DNA of 64,000 nt from Mycobacterium paraense (GTDB taxonomy: Bacteria > Actinomycetota > Actinomycetes > Mycobacteriales > Mycobacteriaceae). The notes under the pieces were generated by a model. The model did no database searches, had not been told where the DNA came from, and was given only the letters and a program-made list of their open reading frames with translations. The stretch is taken from positions 310,001-374,000 of the forward strand of contig NZ_LQPM01000010.1 in assembly GCF_002101815.1 (NCBI RefSeq), in the 5' to 3' direction. The translations under genes were made by a program, and so were the position numbers. Position 1 is the stretch's first letter, and the number at the start of each line of letters is the position of its first letter. Positions 19,208 through 29,083 of this stretch are shown in pieces.

Positions 19208-20125
19208 GTGGCTATTCGACTCGGTTTGCAGATCCCCAACTTTTCCTACGGCACCGGGGTGGAGCAGCTCTTCCCCACCGTCCTGGCCCAGGCCCGCGAG
19301 GCCGAAGCGGCCGGATTCGACTCGGTCTTCGTGATGGACCACTTTTACCAACTGCCCATGCTGGGCGATCCCGACCAACCGATGCTGGAGGCCTACACCG
19401 CGCTGGGCGCGCTGGCCACCGGGACCGAACGGGTGCAGCTGGGCACCCTGGTCACCGGCAACACCTATCGCAATCCGACGTTGCTGGCCAAGGTCATCAC
19501 GACGCTGGACGTGGTGAGCCAGGGCCGGGCCATCCTGGGCATCGGTGCCGGCTGGTTCCAGCTCGAGCACGACCAGCTGGGCTTCGAATTCGGCACCTTC
19601 ACCGACAGGTTCAACCGGCTCGACGAGGCGCTGCAGATCATCCTGCCGATGCTCAAGGGCGAGCGGCCGACGTTCTCCGGCAAGTGGTATCACGTCGACC
19701 AGGCGATGGCCAATCCCCGCTTCCGCGAACACATTCCGCTGATGATCGGCGGCAGCGGCGAGAAGAAGACGATCCCCATGGCCGCGCGCCACTTCGACCA
19801 TCTCAACGTCATCGCCGGCTTCGACGAGCTGCCCGGCAAGCTGAAGGTCGTGCGGGAGCGCTGCGAGGAGATCGGCCGCGACCCGGCCACGCTGGAGACC
19901 AGCACCCTGATCACCGCGGTCGTCGACGAGAACTTCAAGGCGGACCAGATCCCGGCCGAGATGACGCAGCGCATGGTGGTCGGCGGCGCCGAGTCGGTCG
20001 CGGAGCAGATCAAAACCAAGGTCCTGGACGCCGGGATCGACGGCGTGATCATCAACATGCCGTTCTACACGCCGGGCGTCATCACCGCGGCCGGCGAAGC
20101 GCTGCGCCCGCTCGTCGGGCTGTAA
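19208..20125 (+). CDS. LLM-class F420-dependent oxidoreductase
   Basis: A 305-residue luciferase-like TIM-barrel protein. It has the group's N-terminus (LGLQIPNFSYG), FVMDHFYQ, LGTLVTGNTYRNPTLLAK, the GIGAGWFQLEH strand and MIGGSGEKKT near residue 180, which in F420 enzymes lines the deazaflavin phosphate site. The substrate is unknown. GTG 19208 is preferred to ATG 19190, since the MAIRLGLQIPN start is standard for the family. It corresponds to Rv1855c. Confidence 0.87.
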   Translation: MAIRLGLQIPNFSYGTGVEQLFPTVLAQAREAEAAGFDSVFVMDHFYQLPMLGDPDQPMLEAYTALGALATGTERVQLGTLVTGNTYRNPTLLAKVITTLDVVSQGRAILGIGAGWFQLEHDQLGFEFGTFTDRFNRLDEALQIILPMLKGERPTFSGKWYHVDQAMANPRFREHIPLMIGGSGEKKTIPMAARHFDHLNVIAGFDELPGKLKVVRERCEEIGRDPATLETSTLITAVVDENFKADQIPAEMTQRMVVGGAESVAEQIKTKVLDAGIDGVIINMPFYTPGVITAAGEALRPLVGL

Positions 20126-20189
20126 CGCACAACGCATTTCGCGTCGGGCATGACGAGTATCACGTCGGATCGACCAGGCCCGACGCGCG

Positions 20190-20207
20190 ATGTGCTTGAT
20201 TACACAT
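20190..20207. promoter_or_regulatory. Crp-like site ATGTG-N8-CACAT upstream of ndh
   Basis: A perfect 5+5 inverted repeat with the spacing of the mycobacterial Crp consensus (TGTGA-N6-TCACA, here with C and T at the inner positions). It lies 94 bases upstream of the ndh start, in the 175-base region that must hold the ndh promoter, close to a TANNNT-type stretch (TTTATAGCG). Control by cAMP-Crp is an inference. Confidence 0.45.
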
Positions 20208-20300
20208 GCTTACGATCTGGGTTTCCGGGTATCGGCTTTATAGCGTGGTAGCTAACTGAATTCGCGCGACCAGGAGCCCCCGATCAGGAGCAGCCCGAAC

Positions 20301-21686
20301 ATGAGCACGCAGGCAGAAACCACTGCTGCACCCGAGCGTCGTCATCAAGTAGTCATCATCGGTTCGGGATTCGGCGGGCTCAACGCGGCAAAGAAGCTCA
20401 AGCACGCCAACGTCGACATCAAGTTGATCGCCCGCACCACCCACCACCTGTTCCAGCCGCTGCTGTACCAGGTGGCCACCGGCATCGTCTCCGAGGGCGA
20501 CATCGCCCCGCCCACCCGCGTCGTCTTGCGCCGGCAGCGCAACGTCCAGGTGCTGCTCGGCGACGTGACGCACATCGACCTGCAGGGCCAGTTCGTCGTC
20601 TCGGACTTGCTCGGCCACACCTACGAAACCCCGTATGACAGCCTGATCGTCGCCGCCGGCGCCGGGCAGTCCTACTTCGGCAACGACCAGTTCGCCGAGT
20701 TCGCCCCGGGCATGAAGTCGATCGACGACGCGCTCGAGGTGCGGGGGCGGATCCTGAGCGCCTTCGAGCAGGCCGAGCGGTCCCGCGACCCGGAACGACG
20801 CGCGAAGCTGCTGACGTTCACGGTCATCGGCGCCGGCCCCACCGGCGTCGAAATGGCCGGGCAGATCGCCGAATTGGCGTCCCATACCCTGAAGGGTTCG
20901 TTCCGGCACATCGACTCCACCAAGGCGCGGGTGATCCTGCTCGACGCCGCCCCCGCGGTGCTGCCGCCGTTCGGCGAGAAGCTCGGTGAGCGGGCGGCCG
21001 CGCGGCTGGAGAAGATGGGCGTGGAGATCCAGCTGGGCGCGATGGTCACCGACGTCGACCGCAACGGCATCACCGTCAAGGACTCCGACGGCACCACCCG
21101 GCGCATCGAATCCGCCTGCAAGGTGTGGTCCGCCGGGGTGCAGGCCAGCGGTCTCGGCCTGGACCTGGCCGAGCAGTCCTCGGTCGAGGTCGACCGCGCC
21201 GGGCGGGTCAAGGTGCTGCCCGACCTGTCGATCCCCGGGCACCCGAACGTGTTCGTCATCGGCGACATGGCCGCCGTCGAGGGTGTGCCCGGCGTGGCGC
21301 AGGGCGCCATCCAGGGCGCCAAGTACGCCGCCGCCGCGATCAAGGCCGAGCTGGACGGCGCCGACCCGGCCGACCGCGAGCCGTTCCAGTACTTCGACAA
21401 GGGCTCCATGGCCACGGTGTCGCGGTTTTCCGCGGTGGCCAAGATCGGTCCGCTGGAATTCAGCGGCTTCATCGCCTGGCTGATGTGGCTGGTGCTGCAC
21501 CTGGTCTACCTCGTCGGCTTCAAGACCAAGGTCAGCACGCTGCTGTCCTGGACGGTGACGTTCCTGAGCACCCGCCGCGGCCAGCTCACCATCACCGAAC
21601 AGCAGGCGTTCGCCCGCACCCGCCTCGAACAGCTGGCGGTGGCGGCCGCCGAGGCCAAGCGGCCGGCGGCCAGGCGGGCGAGCTAA
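20301..21686 (+). CDS. ndh: Type II NADH dehydrogenase
   Basis: A single-subunit, non-proton-pumping NADH:menaquinone oxidoreductase of 461 residues, the main entry of NADH electrons in mycobacteria and the target of phenothiazine-type inhibitors. The FAD-binding motif GSGFGG is at 21-26, the NADH-binding motif GAGPTGVEMAG near 177, and the second FAD contact is HPNVFVIGDMA. A C-terminal hydrophobic stretch (FIAWLMWLVLHLVYLVGF) anchors it to the membrane. The start ATG at 20301 is 15 bases after CAGGAG. Its 3' end overlaps the convergent ureD by four bases. Confidence 0.95.
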   Translation: MSTQAETTAAPERRHQVVIIGSGFGGLNAAKKLKHANVDIKLIARTTHHLFQPLLYQVATGIVSEGDIAPPTRVVLRRQRNVQVLLGDVTHIDLQGQFVVSDLLGHTYETPYDSLIVAAGAGQSYFGNDQFAEFAPGMKSIDDALEVRGRILSAFEQAERSRDPERRAKLLTFTVIGAGPTGVEMAGQIAELASHTLKGSFRHIDSTKARVILLDAAPAVLPPFGEKLGERAAARLEKMGVEIQLGAMVTDVDRNGITVKDSDGTTRRIESACKVWSAGVQASGLGLDLAEQSSVEVDRAGRVKVLPDLSIPGHPNVFVIGDMAAVEGVPGVAQGAIQGAKYAAAAIKAELDGADPADREPFQYFDKGSMATVSRFSAVAKIGPLEFSGFIAWLMWLVLHLVYLVGFKTKVSTLLSWTVTFLSTRRGQLTITEQQAFARTRLEQLAVAAAEAKRPAARRAS

Positions 21687-22333
21687 CCGGCCAGCCGGTC
21701 GGCCTGCCACGTGCTCAGCGTCCCGCCGCCGGCCAACGCCAGCACGGTCGATCCCTCGTCGATGGCCGTCGTCTCGAAACTCGTTGCGGGGTAGCGCAAT
21801 TCGTTGATGGCGGCGCGGGGCGTCGAGATGTCGTCGTCGGCCAGGGATCCCGCGCCCAGTTCCACCCGATGCCGCAGCAGCGGCAGGCCGTCGCGGTCGG
21901 CGTGCAGCGACCCGGACCAGAACCCCTCGCGCTCACCGCATCTGCCGATCTGCACCCGCTCGCGAAACCGGAGCAGGCCGTCGTCGTGCAGGGACAGCGC
22001 CACGCTGGACAGGTGCCTAGCGGCGCCGGCGACCACGGTCGGCTCCAGGTCGACGTCGAGGCTGCCGGCCACCTCGATCACCCAGTGGGCGTGCGACGTC
22101 GGTGTGCTCGCCCCGGGCAGCGCCACGGTGGCGGCGGCGCTGCGCAGCCTCAGGCGGGCGCCCCGTTCGACGATGACCTGAAGGTCGATGGTGTCGCCGC
22201 CCAGCGGCGTGGCGGCCGCCGACACCAGATGCACCGTGTCGGCCGCGGTACAGCGCGCCTGCATGCCGCCGCCGCGGCACTCGATGCGCGGCAACCGGTC
22301 GCGGGAGGCGACCAGCACAACCTCGGAAAGCAT
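21683..22333 (-). CDS. ureD: Urease accessory protein UreD
   Basis: A 216-residue maturation protein forming the UreDFG chaperone complex that loads nickel into apo-urease. Start ATG 22333 shares one base with the ureG stop (TGATG), so translation is coupled; a longer frame upstream overlaps ureG and is rejected. The family's weakly conserved pattern is visible, with a core such as HAHWVIEVAGSLDVDLEP. It is the last gene of the urease operon, convergent with ndh. Confidence 0.88.
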   Translation of the reverse strand: MLSEVVLVASRDRLPRIECRGGGMQARCTAADTVHLVSAAATPLGGDTIDLQVIVERGARLRLRSAAATVALPGASTPTSHAHWVIEVAGSLDVDLEPTVVAGAARHLSSVALSLHDDGLLRFRERVQIGRCGEREGFWSGSLHADRDGLPLLRHRVELGAGSLADDDISTPRAAINELRYPATSFETTAIDEGSTVLALAGGGTLSTWQADRLAG

Positions 22334-23004
22334 CAGGTCACGGCAGCCAACTGAGCGCGCACCCACGCCAGCACCTCGGTGGCCGCCGGGTCCTTGGTCA
22401 ACGACTGCATGATCGTGGGCCGGCCGGCGCGCACCGCGTCCGCATCGCGGGCCATCACCTCGAGGTCGGCCCCGACCAACGGCGCCAGGTCAATCTTGTT
22501 GACCACCAATAGATCCGAATAGGTCACCCCGGGACCGCCCTTGCGCGGCACCTTGTCGCCACCGGCCACGTCGATGACGAAGATCTGCACGTCCACCAGG
22601 CCCGACGAGAACGTGGCGGTCAGGTTGTCGCCACCGGACTCGACCAGGATCAGGTCCAGGTGGTCGTGGCCCGCGATCAGGTCGTCGATCGCGTCCAGGT
22701 TGGCGGTGATGTCGTCGCGGATCGCGGTGTGCGGGCAGCCCCCCGTCTGCACCGCCGCGATGCGGTCGTCGGGCAGCACCGCGTTGCGGCGCAGGAAGTC
22801 GGCGTCCTCGGTGGTGTAGATGTCGTTGGTCAGCACGGCCAGCGACTTCTCCCCGCGCAACTGGCGGCACAGCGCGGCGACGAGCGCCGTCTTGCCGGAG
22901 CCGACCGGTCCCCCGACGCCGATGCGCAGCGGCTCCCCCGGCCGCCGGACCCGTTTCGGCCGATCGTGGTGCGTGTGCGGGTGGGCGTGCAGATGCGTTG
23001 ACAT
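22333..23004 (-). CDS. ureG: Urease accessory GTPase UreG
   Basis: A 223-residue SIMIBI-class GTPase that delivers nickel. A histidine-rich N-terminus (residues 2-13: [10 protein letters not shown]) may store nickel or zinc. P-loop GGPVGSGKT at 31-39, the nickel-binding Cys-Pro-His in [10 protein letters not shown], and NKID near residue 168. The operon position is after ureF with a 10-base gap. Because the nearby ureohydrolase is probably also nickel dependent, UreG is a candidate supplier for it as well (inference). Confidence 0.95.
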   Translation of the reverse strand: MSTHLHAHPHTHHDRPKRVRRPGEPLRIGVGGPVGSGKTALVAALCRQLRGEKSLAVLTNDIYTTEDADFLRRNAVLPDDRIAAVQTGGCPHTAIRDDITANLDAIDDLIAGHDHLDLILVESGGDNLTATFSSGLVDVQIFVIDVAGGDKVPRKGGPGVTYSDLLVVNKIDLAPLVGADLEVMARDADAVRAGRPTIMQSLTKDPAATEVLAWVRAQLAAVT

Positions 23005-23014
23005 GATTAGCCTT

Positions 23015-23656
23015 TCAGGAAACGAAGAGGGGCCGCTCGCGTTCCGCGTGGCGCTGCGCCAGCGTGTCGAGCGCGGGATCGGACAGGTCGGCCAGCCCGG
23101 CGCCCGCCTCGGTGGCGGTGCGCTCGCACAGGTCCGACAACTCGAACGTGACGGCGGCGACGGCGGCGGGGTCCAGCGCCAGCAGCCGCTGGGCGGCGGT
23201 CGCGGAGCCGGTCATCGTCGTGTAGACGACGTGCAGCGCCGTGTGCTCCGGCCCCAGGCCGCTGAGCGCGCCGACGCGCCCGGCGGCCACCGCGAGGTGC
23301 GGGCGCGGGCCCAGCGCGTCCCAGTCGGCCTGCGGCCAGACCCGGCGCGCCAGCCGCGCCAGCCCGCGGCCCTGGGCGCGCGAGGCCAGCCGGGCCGCGG
23401 GCGCCGGGGTACGCGCGTCGGTTTCGCGGTCCGCGTCGTCGAGGGAGATGTCGCCGCGATGCACCGCGGCCGCCACCGAGGCGGTGACCAGCCCCTGCGT
23501 GCGGATCCGGCGGACCAGAAACGCTTTGAGCGTGCGCAGGTCGGTCACCATCCCACTGGTGACGGCCTCTTCGACGCCACCGGAGTGCACGTGCCCGCCG
23601 GTGGGCAGTCGCGAGTCGGCCAGTGCGAGCAGTGTGGCCAGTGGTGGCTGGGCCAT
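23015..23656 (-). CDS. ureF: Urease accessory protein UreF
   Basis: A 213-residue helical chaperone that acts with UreD and UreG. Conserved UreF elements: [19 protein letters not shown] at the N-terminus and [17 protein letters not shown] towards the C-terminal half. The start ATG at 23656 shares one base with the ureC stop. Long frames reading through this region in the same direction are antisense-frame artefacts of ureC. Confidence 0.9.
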   Translation of the reverse strand: MAQPPLATLLALADSRLPTGGHVHSGGVEEAVTSGMVTDLRTLKAFLVRRIRTQGLVTASVAAAVHRGDISLDDADRETDARTPAPAARLASRAQGRGLARLARRVWPQADWDALGPRPHLAVAAGRVGALSGLGPEHTALHVVYTTMTGSATAAQRLLALDPAAVAAVTFELSDLCERTATEAGAGLADLSDPALDTLAQRHAERERPLFVS

Positions 23657-25383
23657 CAGAACAGGAAATATCGTTGTGCCATGGGCAGTTCCGTCGCCGG
23701 TTGCTCCTGCCAGACCTCGCCGTCGATGCGGACGGTGAAGGTGTCGGGATCGATCTCGATGCTGGGCATGGCGTCGTTGAGCGGCAGGTCGGCCTTGCCG
23801 ACGGAGCCGACGTCGCTGACGGGGACCAGTCGGCGGTTGACGGCCAGCTTTTCGGCCAGGCCCGCCTCGATGGCCTGCGGCGCGACGAAGTGCACCGAGG
23901 TGGCCGGGGCCGTCGCGGCGCCGAACATCGGGCGCGGGAGCACCGGCTGCGGGGTGGGGATCGACGCGTTGGCGTCGCCCATCGCGGCCCACGCGATCAT
24001 GCCACCCTTGAGCACGGCGTGCGGTCGCACGCCGAAGAACGCGGGCTCCCACAGCACCAGGTCGGCGAGCTTGCCGACCTCCACCGAGCCGATCTCGTGA
24101 TCGAGGCCGTGCGCGACGGCCGGGCAGATGGTGTATTTCGCGACGTAGCGCCGCGCCCGGTGGTTGTCGGCCCCCTGAGGACCCGAGCCGTCGCCGGGCA
24201 GCGCGCCGCGGCGGCGTTTCATCACGTGCGCGGTCTGCCAGGTACGGATCACCACCTCGCCGATGCGGCCCATCGCCTGCGAGTCGCTGCCGATCATCGA
24301 GATCGCGCCCATGTCGTGCAGCAGGTCCTCGGCGGCCATCGTCGACGGCCTGATCCGGCTCTCGGCGAACGCCAGATCCTCGGGCACCGCGGGATTGAGG
24401 TGATGGCAGACCATCAGCATGTCCAGGTGCTCGTCGAGCGTGTTCACCGTGTGCGGCCGGGTCGGGTTGGTGGAACTGGGCAACACGTTCGGTTCGGCGG
24501 CGACCCTCATGATGTCCGGGGCGTGCCCGCCGCCGGCGCCCTCGGTGTGGTACGTGTGGATCGAACGGCCGGCGATGGCGCCCAGGGTGTCCTCGACGAA
24601 CCCCATCTCGTTGAGGGTGTCGGTGTGCAGCGCCACCTGCACGCCGGCCGCGTCGGCCACGGTCAGGCAGGCGTCGATGGCCGCGGGTGTCGAACCCCAG
24701 TCCTCGTGCAGTTTGAAACCCGAAGCGCCGCCCCGCAATTGCTCCCATAACCCCTCGGCGTTGACGGTGTTGCCCTTGCCGAGCAGCGCGAAGTTCACCG
24801 GCCACGAATCCAGCGCCTCCAGCATCCGGGCCAGATGCCATTCGCCGGGCGTGACGGTGGTGGCCTTGGTGCCCTCCGCGGGCCCGGTGCCGCCGCCGAT
24901 GATCGTGGTGATGCCGGAACCCAGCGCCTCGGGCATCAGCTGCGGACAGATCAGGTGCACGTGGCAGTCGATGGCTCCCGCGGTGACGATTTTGCCGTTG
25001 CCGCCGATGATTTCGGTGGACGGCCCGACCACCAGGTCCGGGTGCACCCCGGACATGATGTCGGGGTTACCCGCCTTGCCGATCGCGACGATGCGGCCGT
25101 CGCGAATCCCGATGTCGGCCTTGATGACTCCCCAGTAGTCGATGATCACCGCGCCGGTGATCACGGTGTCGGGCGCACCCTCGGCCCGGCTGGCGCGACC
25201 CTGGCCCATCGATTCGCGCAGCACCTTGCCACCGCCGAACACCGCCTCGTCGCCCGCCAAACCCGGTCCGCCGCTGCGGTCTTCGGTGATCTCCACCAGC
25301 AGGCCGGTGTCGGCCAGCCTGATCCGGTCGCCGGTGGTGGGGCCGAACAGGTCGGCGTAGCGCTCCCTGGACAGCCGCGTCAT
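23656..25383 (-). CDS. ureC: Urease subunit alpha
   Basis: The 575-residue catalytic subunit that hydrolyses urea to ammonia and carbamate at a dinickel centre. Nickel ligands and active-site residues are intact: His141 and His143 (DCHVHL), the carbamylated Lys224 ([10 protein letters not shown]), His253 (ALHTDT), the histidines of [15 protein letters not shown] and the mobile flap Cys326-His327. Length is normal for the family. It overlaps ureB by four bases. All six expected urease genes of the mycobacterial set are intact, so the locus should be functional. Confidence 0.97.
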   Translation of the reverse strand: MTRLSRERYADLFGPTTGDRIRLADTGLLVEITEDRSGGPGLAGDEAVFGGGKVLRESMGQGRASRAEGAPDTVITGAVIIDYWGVIKADIGIRDGRIVAIGKAGNPDIMSGVHPDLVVGPSTEIIGGNGKIVTAGAIDCHVHLICPQLMPEALGSGITTIIGGGTGPAEGTKATTVTPGEWHLARMLEALDSWPVNFALLGKGNTVNAEGLWEQLRGGASGFKLHEDWGSTPAAIDACLTVADAAGVQVALHTDTLNEMGFVEDTLGAIAGRSIHTYHTEGAGGGHAPDIMRVAAEPNVLPSSTNPTRPHTVNTLDEHLDMLMVCHHLNPAVPEDLAFAESRIRPSTMAAEDLLHDMGAISMIGSDSQAMGRIGEVVIRTWQTAHVMKRRRGALPGDGSGPQGADNHRARRYVAKYTICPAVAHGLDHEIGSVEVGKLADLVLWEPAFFGVRPHAVLKGGMIAWAAMGDANASIPTPQPVLPRPMFGAATAPATSVHFVAPQAIEAGLAEKLAVNRRLVPVSDVGSVGKADLPLNDAMPSIEIDPDTFTVRIDGEVWQEQPATELPMAQRYFLF

Positions 25384-25694
25384 GACGGGTCGAGCCGTCC
25401 GGGCGGGTTCAGGTCCAGGCCGTGCACCTCGCGCCGGCCGCGCAGCGGGACCAGCCGGACGGTCTGCGGGATGCCGGGTTCGAAGCGCACCGCGGTGGCC
25501 GCGGGGACGTCGAGCCGGTGCCCGTGGGCCGCGGCCCGGTCGAACGACAGCGCCGCGTTGGCCTGGGGCAGGTGGACATGGCTGCCCACCTGCACCGGAC
25601 GGTCGCCGGTGTTGACGATCTGCATCTCGAGCCGCTGCGCGCCGGCATTGATCTCGATATCGCCTGCGCCATAGAGAATTTCGCCGGGAATCAT
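25380..25694 (-). CDS. ureB: Urease subunit beta
   Basis: The 104-residue small structural subunit, with the family opening [16 protein letters not shown] and core [20 protein letters not shown]. It packs on UreC and UreA in the (UreABC)3 assembly. Start ATG 25694 overlaps the ureA stop by four bases. Confidence 0.95.
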   Translation of the reverse strand: MIPGEILYGAGDIEINAGAQRLEMQIVNTGDRPVQVGSHVHLPQANAALSFDRAAAHGHRLDVPAATAVRFEPGIPQTVRLVPLRGRREVHGLDLNPPGRLDPS

Positions 25695-25993
25695 GCGATC
25701 GGGTGATGGACGGTGACCAACTTGGTGCCGTCCGGGAACGTCGCTTCGACGTGCACGTGGTCGATCATCTCCGGTACCCCCTCCATCACGTCGTCGCGAC
25801 CGAGCACCGCGCAGCCGCTTGTCATCAGCTCGGCGACGCTGCGGCCGTCCCGCGCGCCCTCGAGAATGTGGTCGGTGATGACGGCCACGGCCTCGGGGAC
25901 GTTCAGCCGCAACCCCCGCGCCCTACGCCGCCGGGCCAGCTCGGCGGCGTAGGACAGCAGCAGTCGCTCTTGCTCGTGCGGCGTGAGAAGCAT
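25691..25993 (-). CDS. ureA: Urease subunit gamma
   Basis: The 100-residue subunit with the family signature [41 protein letters not shown] and the terminal [15 protein letters not shown]. It is the first urease gene. The APC permease gene ends only 45 bases upstream on the same strand, with no hairpin seen between, so permease and urease are probably co-transcribed. Confidence 0.96.
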   Translation of the reverse strand: MLLTPHEQERLLLSYAAELARRRRARGLRLNVPEAVAVITDHILEGARDGRSVAELMTSGCAVLGRDDVMEGVPEMIDHVHVEATFPDGTKLVTVHHPIA

Positions 25994-26038
25994 GTCCTCT
26001 AGATCCTGCCATTAGCGCGACGCGGTCGACACGTCGAG

Positions 26039-27637
26039 TCAGGCCCGCTGCGGAATGGCGTCGGCATAGGGCGCGTCGCTGTTGGCGTGGGCCCGCGCGA
26101 AAACCATGTACAGCAGGCCGACGCCGATGATGAGGCCCGCCATCAACAGCACGACGTAGTTGTCGTACCAGGGGGCGTCGGGCGTGCGCGGCCAGCAGAT
26201 GTTGACGATGGCCGCGACGCCGTAGACCAGCGCGCTGACGTTGACGAGCATCCCCCACCGGCCCAGCCGGTACTTGCCGGACGGCTTCCAGCCCTTCAGC
26301 CGCGCCCGCAGGGCGGCCAGCACCACCATCTGGAACCCGAGGTAGACACCGACGGTGCCGAAACTGACCAGCTTGTTGAGCGGGTGCTCGGAGACGATGG
26401 TCCCGATGATCAGCGCGCCGGGGACGATGACCGCGGCCAGCAGGGCGAACGGCGGCACGTGCCGCTTGTGATCGAAGCGCGCCAACAGCCGGGAACCGAA
26501 GATCATCCCGTCGCGGCCGTAGGAAAAGATCAGCCGGCTGGCGGCCGCCTGCAGGCTCAGGGCGCACGACACGAACGAGATCAACACGATGCCCAGCACG
26601 ACCCTGGACCCGATGTCGCCGAACGCGCTTTGCAGCACGGTCGAGATCGGGTTGGTGTCCTCACCGCGGATGACCGCGCCGAAGTCGGTCACCGACAGGA
26701 TCAGGCTCAGGCACACGAACGTGGAGGCGGCCCCGCCGACATAGATGGTGCGGCGCATCGCTTTCGGGATCTGGATGCCCGGGTTGCGGACCTCCTCCGC
26801 CACGTCCCCGCACGCCTCGAACCCGAAGAACTGATAGAAGCCGATGAGGCTGGCGGCCAGGAACGCGTACAGGAAGCTGTGGCTGCCCTGGGCGTTGAAG
26901 CTGTGGAACAGCACACCCAGGCCGTGGGACCGGTGGGTGATCAGCAGCCAGACGCCGACGACGAGCGCGCCGATCAGTTCCGCGGTGAAGCCGAAGATCG
27001 CGAAGTAGCCGAGGATCTTCGTCCCGGTCAGGTTGATGAGCGTCGCCACCGCCAAAACCGCGAGCGCGCAACCGATTTTGGCCAACGCGGTCGGGCGGAA
27101 GCCGACCATGGCGGCCAGATAGGGGCCCGCGCCGAAGGCGGCGTCCGCTATCAGCGCCAACAGGCAGAACATATAGACCCACCCGGTCATCCATGCCCAT
27201 TTGCGCCCCCACAGCCGCCGCGCCCACGGGTAGACGCCGCCGGCCACCGGGAACTGCGCGACCACCTCGCTGAACACCAGCGCCACCAGCATCTGCCCCG
27301 CGCCGACGATCAGCAGGCTCCAGATCATCGGCGGACCCGCGGTGGCCAAGGCGAACGCGAACACGGTGTAGATGCCGACCACGGGCGACAGGTAGGTGAA
27401 GCCCAGCGAGAAGTTGGCCCACGGGCTCATGTCGCGCTTGAACTCCGAGGAGAATCCCAACGCCTTCAGCTGCGCGAGGTCCTCGTCCTCCGCCGCCGCC
27501 TCGGGCGCCATTTCGCGCAGTGAAACCTGCTCAAGACCGTCGTGCGCGGCGCCGGCTTTCACGCCGACGGCCGAATCACCCTCTTGCCTCTGCTCAGACC
27601 CAGCGAACTCTGTGGTATCCAATTGAACCGACCCCAA
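26039..27637 (-). CDS. APC-superfamily amino acid/amine permease
   Basis: A protein of up to 532 residues with about 12 membrane helices and a cytoplasmic N-terminus of some 70 residues. It has APC hallmarks: the first unwound helix (SLGFTYLSPVVGIYTVFA), the PVAGGVYPWARR segment and FGFEACGDVAEEVRNPGIQIPKA. The group includes transporters of basic amino acids, polyamines and other cationic amines. The start is uncertain: TTG at 27637 or 27622, GTG at 27562 or ATG at 27511. It lies 36 bases (or more) after PPE gene 1 and 45 bases before ureA. Context next to a guanidine-regulated hydrolase and urease suggests uptake of guanidine, urea-like or guanidino compounds; this is inference. Confidence 0.87.
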   Translation of the reverse strand: MGSVQLDTTEFAGSEQRQEGDSAVGVKAGAAHDGLEQVSLREMAPEAAAEDEDLAQLKALGFSSEFKRDMSPWANFSLGFTYLSPVVGIYTVFAFALATAGPPMIWSLLIVGAGQMLVALVFSEVVAQFPVAGGVYPWARRLWGRKWAWMTGWVYMFCLLALIADAAFGAGPYLAAMVGFRPTALAKIGCALAVLAVATLINLTGTKILGYFAIFGFTAELIGALVVGVWLLITHRSHGLGVLFHSFNAQGSHSFLYAFLAASLIGFYQFFGFEACGDVAEEVRNPGIQIPKAMRRTIYVGGAASTFVCLSLILSVTDFGAVIRGEDTNPISTVLQSAFGDIGSRVVLGIVLISFVSCALSLQAAASRLIFSYGRDGMIFGSRLLARFDHKRHVPPFALLAAVIVPGALIIGTIVSEHPLNKLVSFGTVGVYLGFQMVVLAALRARLKGWKPSGKYRLGRWGMLVNVSALVYGVAAIVNICWPRTPDAPWYDNYVVLLMAGLIIGVGLLYMVFARAHANSDAPYADAIPQRA

Positions 27638-27673
27638 TCATCGAAACCTGTTGTACGAATCCGGTTTTCGCGA

Positions 27674-29083
27674 CTACTTCTGCGTGCCCTCCTTAATCAG
27701 CGTCGCGGCCGTGCGCTTGAGCACATCGCGCTGCCTGGTCACGTCGGCGACCGCCTTGCGGAGCTGGTTGAGTTCCTCCCGCTCGCTGACCGCGACGTCA
27801 CCGTCGGCGGGCGCGCCCGGCTTGACCCACGGGGCCGCCGGATCGTCCTGCTCTCCGGGCAGCGCCGCGACCACCTTGTGGCGCGACCGGGCCCGTGGCC
27901 CGTCGCCGCGCGGCGCGTTGACGACGCTGGCGACCGGGCCCATCGGGGGCATGCCGCCGTAGAAGGTGCCCGGCGCGGCCAGCCCGGCCAGCGGCGAGCC
28001 GTCCAGGGCGGTGGCCGGCAATGCCGTCGCCGCCAGCCGGATCGCCGGGGAGCTGCCCCACGACGGCGGCACCGACAGGTTGCCCACCGTCGCCGCCTCG
28101 CCGAGGCCGGCCGAGGCGCCCGCGCCAGAGGGGCCCGCCACGTTGGAGGCGAGCCCGGCGCCGGCCGCGGCACCGGCCGCCGGGGCGGCGGCCGCCGGCG
28201 CAGACAGCGAGTTCACCAACGGATTCCAGGCCGCGGCCACCGGCGGCGCGAGGGTCAGCATGGCGCCGGAAGCGTCGAAGTTCAGCCCCTCGGAGAGGAT
28301 CTGGTATCCGACGGTCCCGGCGCTCAGCGTGTGGAAGGTCTGCAGCGGATAGCTGTTCAGCACGTCCAGGATCGGGTTCGGCCCGTTCAGGTAGTCGATG
28401 ATCGGGTTGCCCGCGGGTGCCGATGCCGCCGGTGTCGACATGCCCTGCAGCAGGTTCGGCACGTTCGCGAGCGCCGATTGGGTGCTCGAACCGGTCGCGG
28501 TGGCGGCGGCGTTGCTGACCGCGGGGCCCTGACTCGCCGTCCCGGCCTCGTTGGTGGTCGGCGGCGGTGTGCCGAACGCCGTCAACCTCGTCGCCACCGC
28601 CGACGCCGCGGCGTAGCCGTACATCGCGGCGGCGTCCTGCGCCCACATCTCGGCGTATTGCGCCTCGGTGGCCGCGATCGCCGGAGTGTTCTGACCAAAC
28701 GTGTTGGTGGCCACCAGCGATGCCAACATCGCCCGGTTCACCTCGATCTCCACCGGGGGCACCGTGGCCGCGAACGCGGACTCGTAGGCGGCGACCGCCG
28801 ACCCGAGCTGGCCGGCGGTCTGCGCCGCCTGCGCCGCGGTCGCGGTCATCCATGACAGATACGGCGTCACCGCCGCGGCCATGGTTCCCGACGACGGACC
28901 CACCCATGGACCGCTGGTGAGCCCGGACACCACCGCCCGGTACGAACTGGCCGTCGAACCCAACTCCGACGCCAACGCCTCCCAGGCCGCCGCGGCCGCC
29001 GTCAGGGATTCCGGCCCCGGCCCCGCGTACATCCGGGCGGAGTTGACCTCCGGCGGCAGCCCCGCGAAGTCCACGCCGATCAC
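27674..29083 (-). CDS. PPE family protein, SVP subgroup, with C-terminal charged helix
   Basis: A 469-residue protein. The PPE domain (1 to about 175) begins [20 protein letters not shown] and includes the [15 protein letters not shown] segment. The PPE-SVP signature GNLSVPPSW lies near residue 350. The last 40 residues ([19 protein letters not shown] and beyond) are strongly charged and heptad-like, probably a coiled coil, which is unusual for PPE proteins. Start GTG 29083 overlaps the stop of the upstream PPE gene by four bases (GTGA) and follows GGAGG. No PE gene is adjacent. PPE proteins are exported by ESX systems and some mediate nutrient passage across the mycomembrane. Confidence 0.9.
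   Translation of the reverse strand: MIGVDFAGLPPEVNSARMYAGPGPESLTAAAAAWEALASELGSTASSYRAVVSGLTSGPWVGPSSGTMAAAVTPYLSWMTATAAQAAQTAGQLGSAVAAYESAFAATVPPVEIEVNRAMLASLVATNTFGQNTPAIAATEAQYAEMWAQDAAAMYGYAAASAVATRLTAFGTPPPTTNEAGTASQGPAVSNAAATATGSSTQSALANVPNLLQGMSTPAASAPAGNPIIDYLNGPNPILDVLNSYPLQTFHTLSAGTVGYQILSEGLNFDASGAMLTLAPPVAAAWNPLVNSLSAPAAAAPAAGAAAGAGLASNVAGPSGAGASAGLGEAATVGNLSVPPSWGSSPAIRLAATALPATALDGSPLAGLAAPGTFYGGMPPMGPVASVVNAPRGDGPRARSRHKVVAALPGEQDDPAAPWVKPGAPADGDVAVSEREELNQLRKAVADVTRQRDVLKRTAATLIKEGTQK

Noticed and set aside
24100..24841. A longer UreF reading frame running into ureC
   Set aside because: It overlaps ureC in another frame. UreF's conserved start is at 23656, coupled to the ureC stop.
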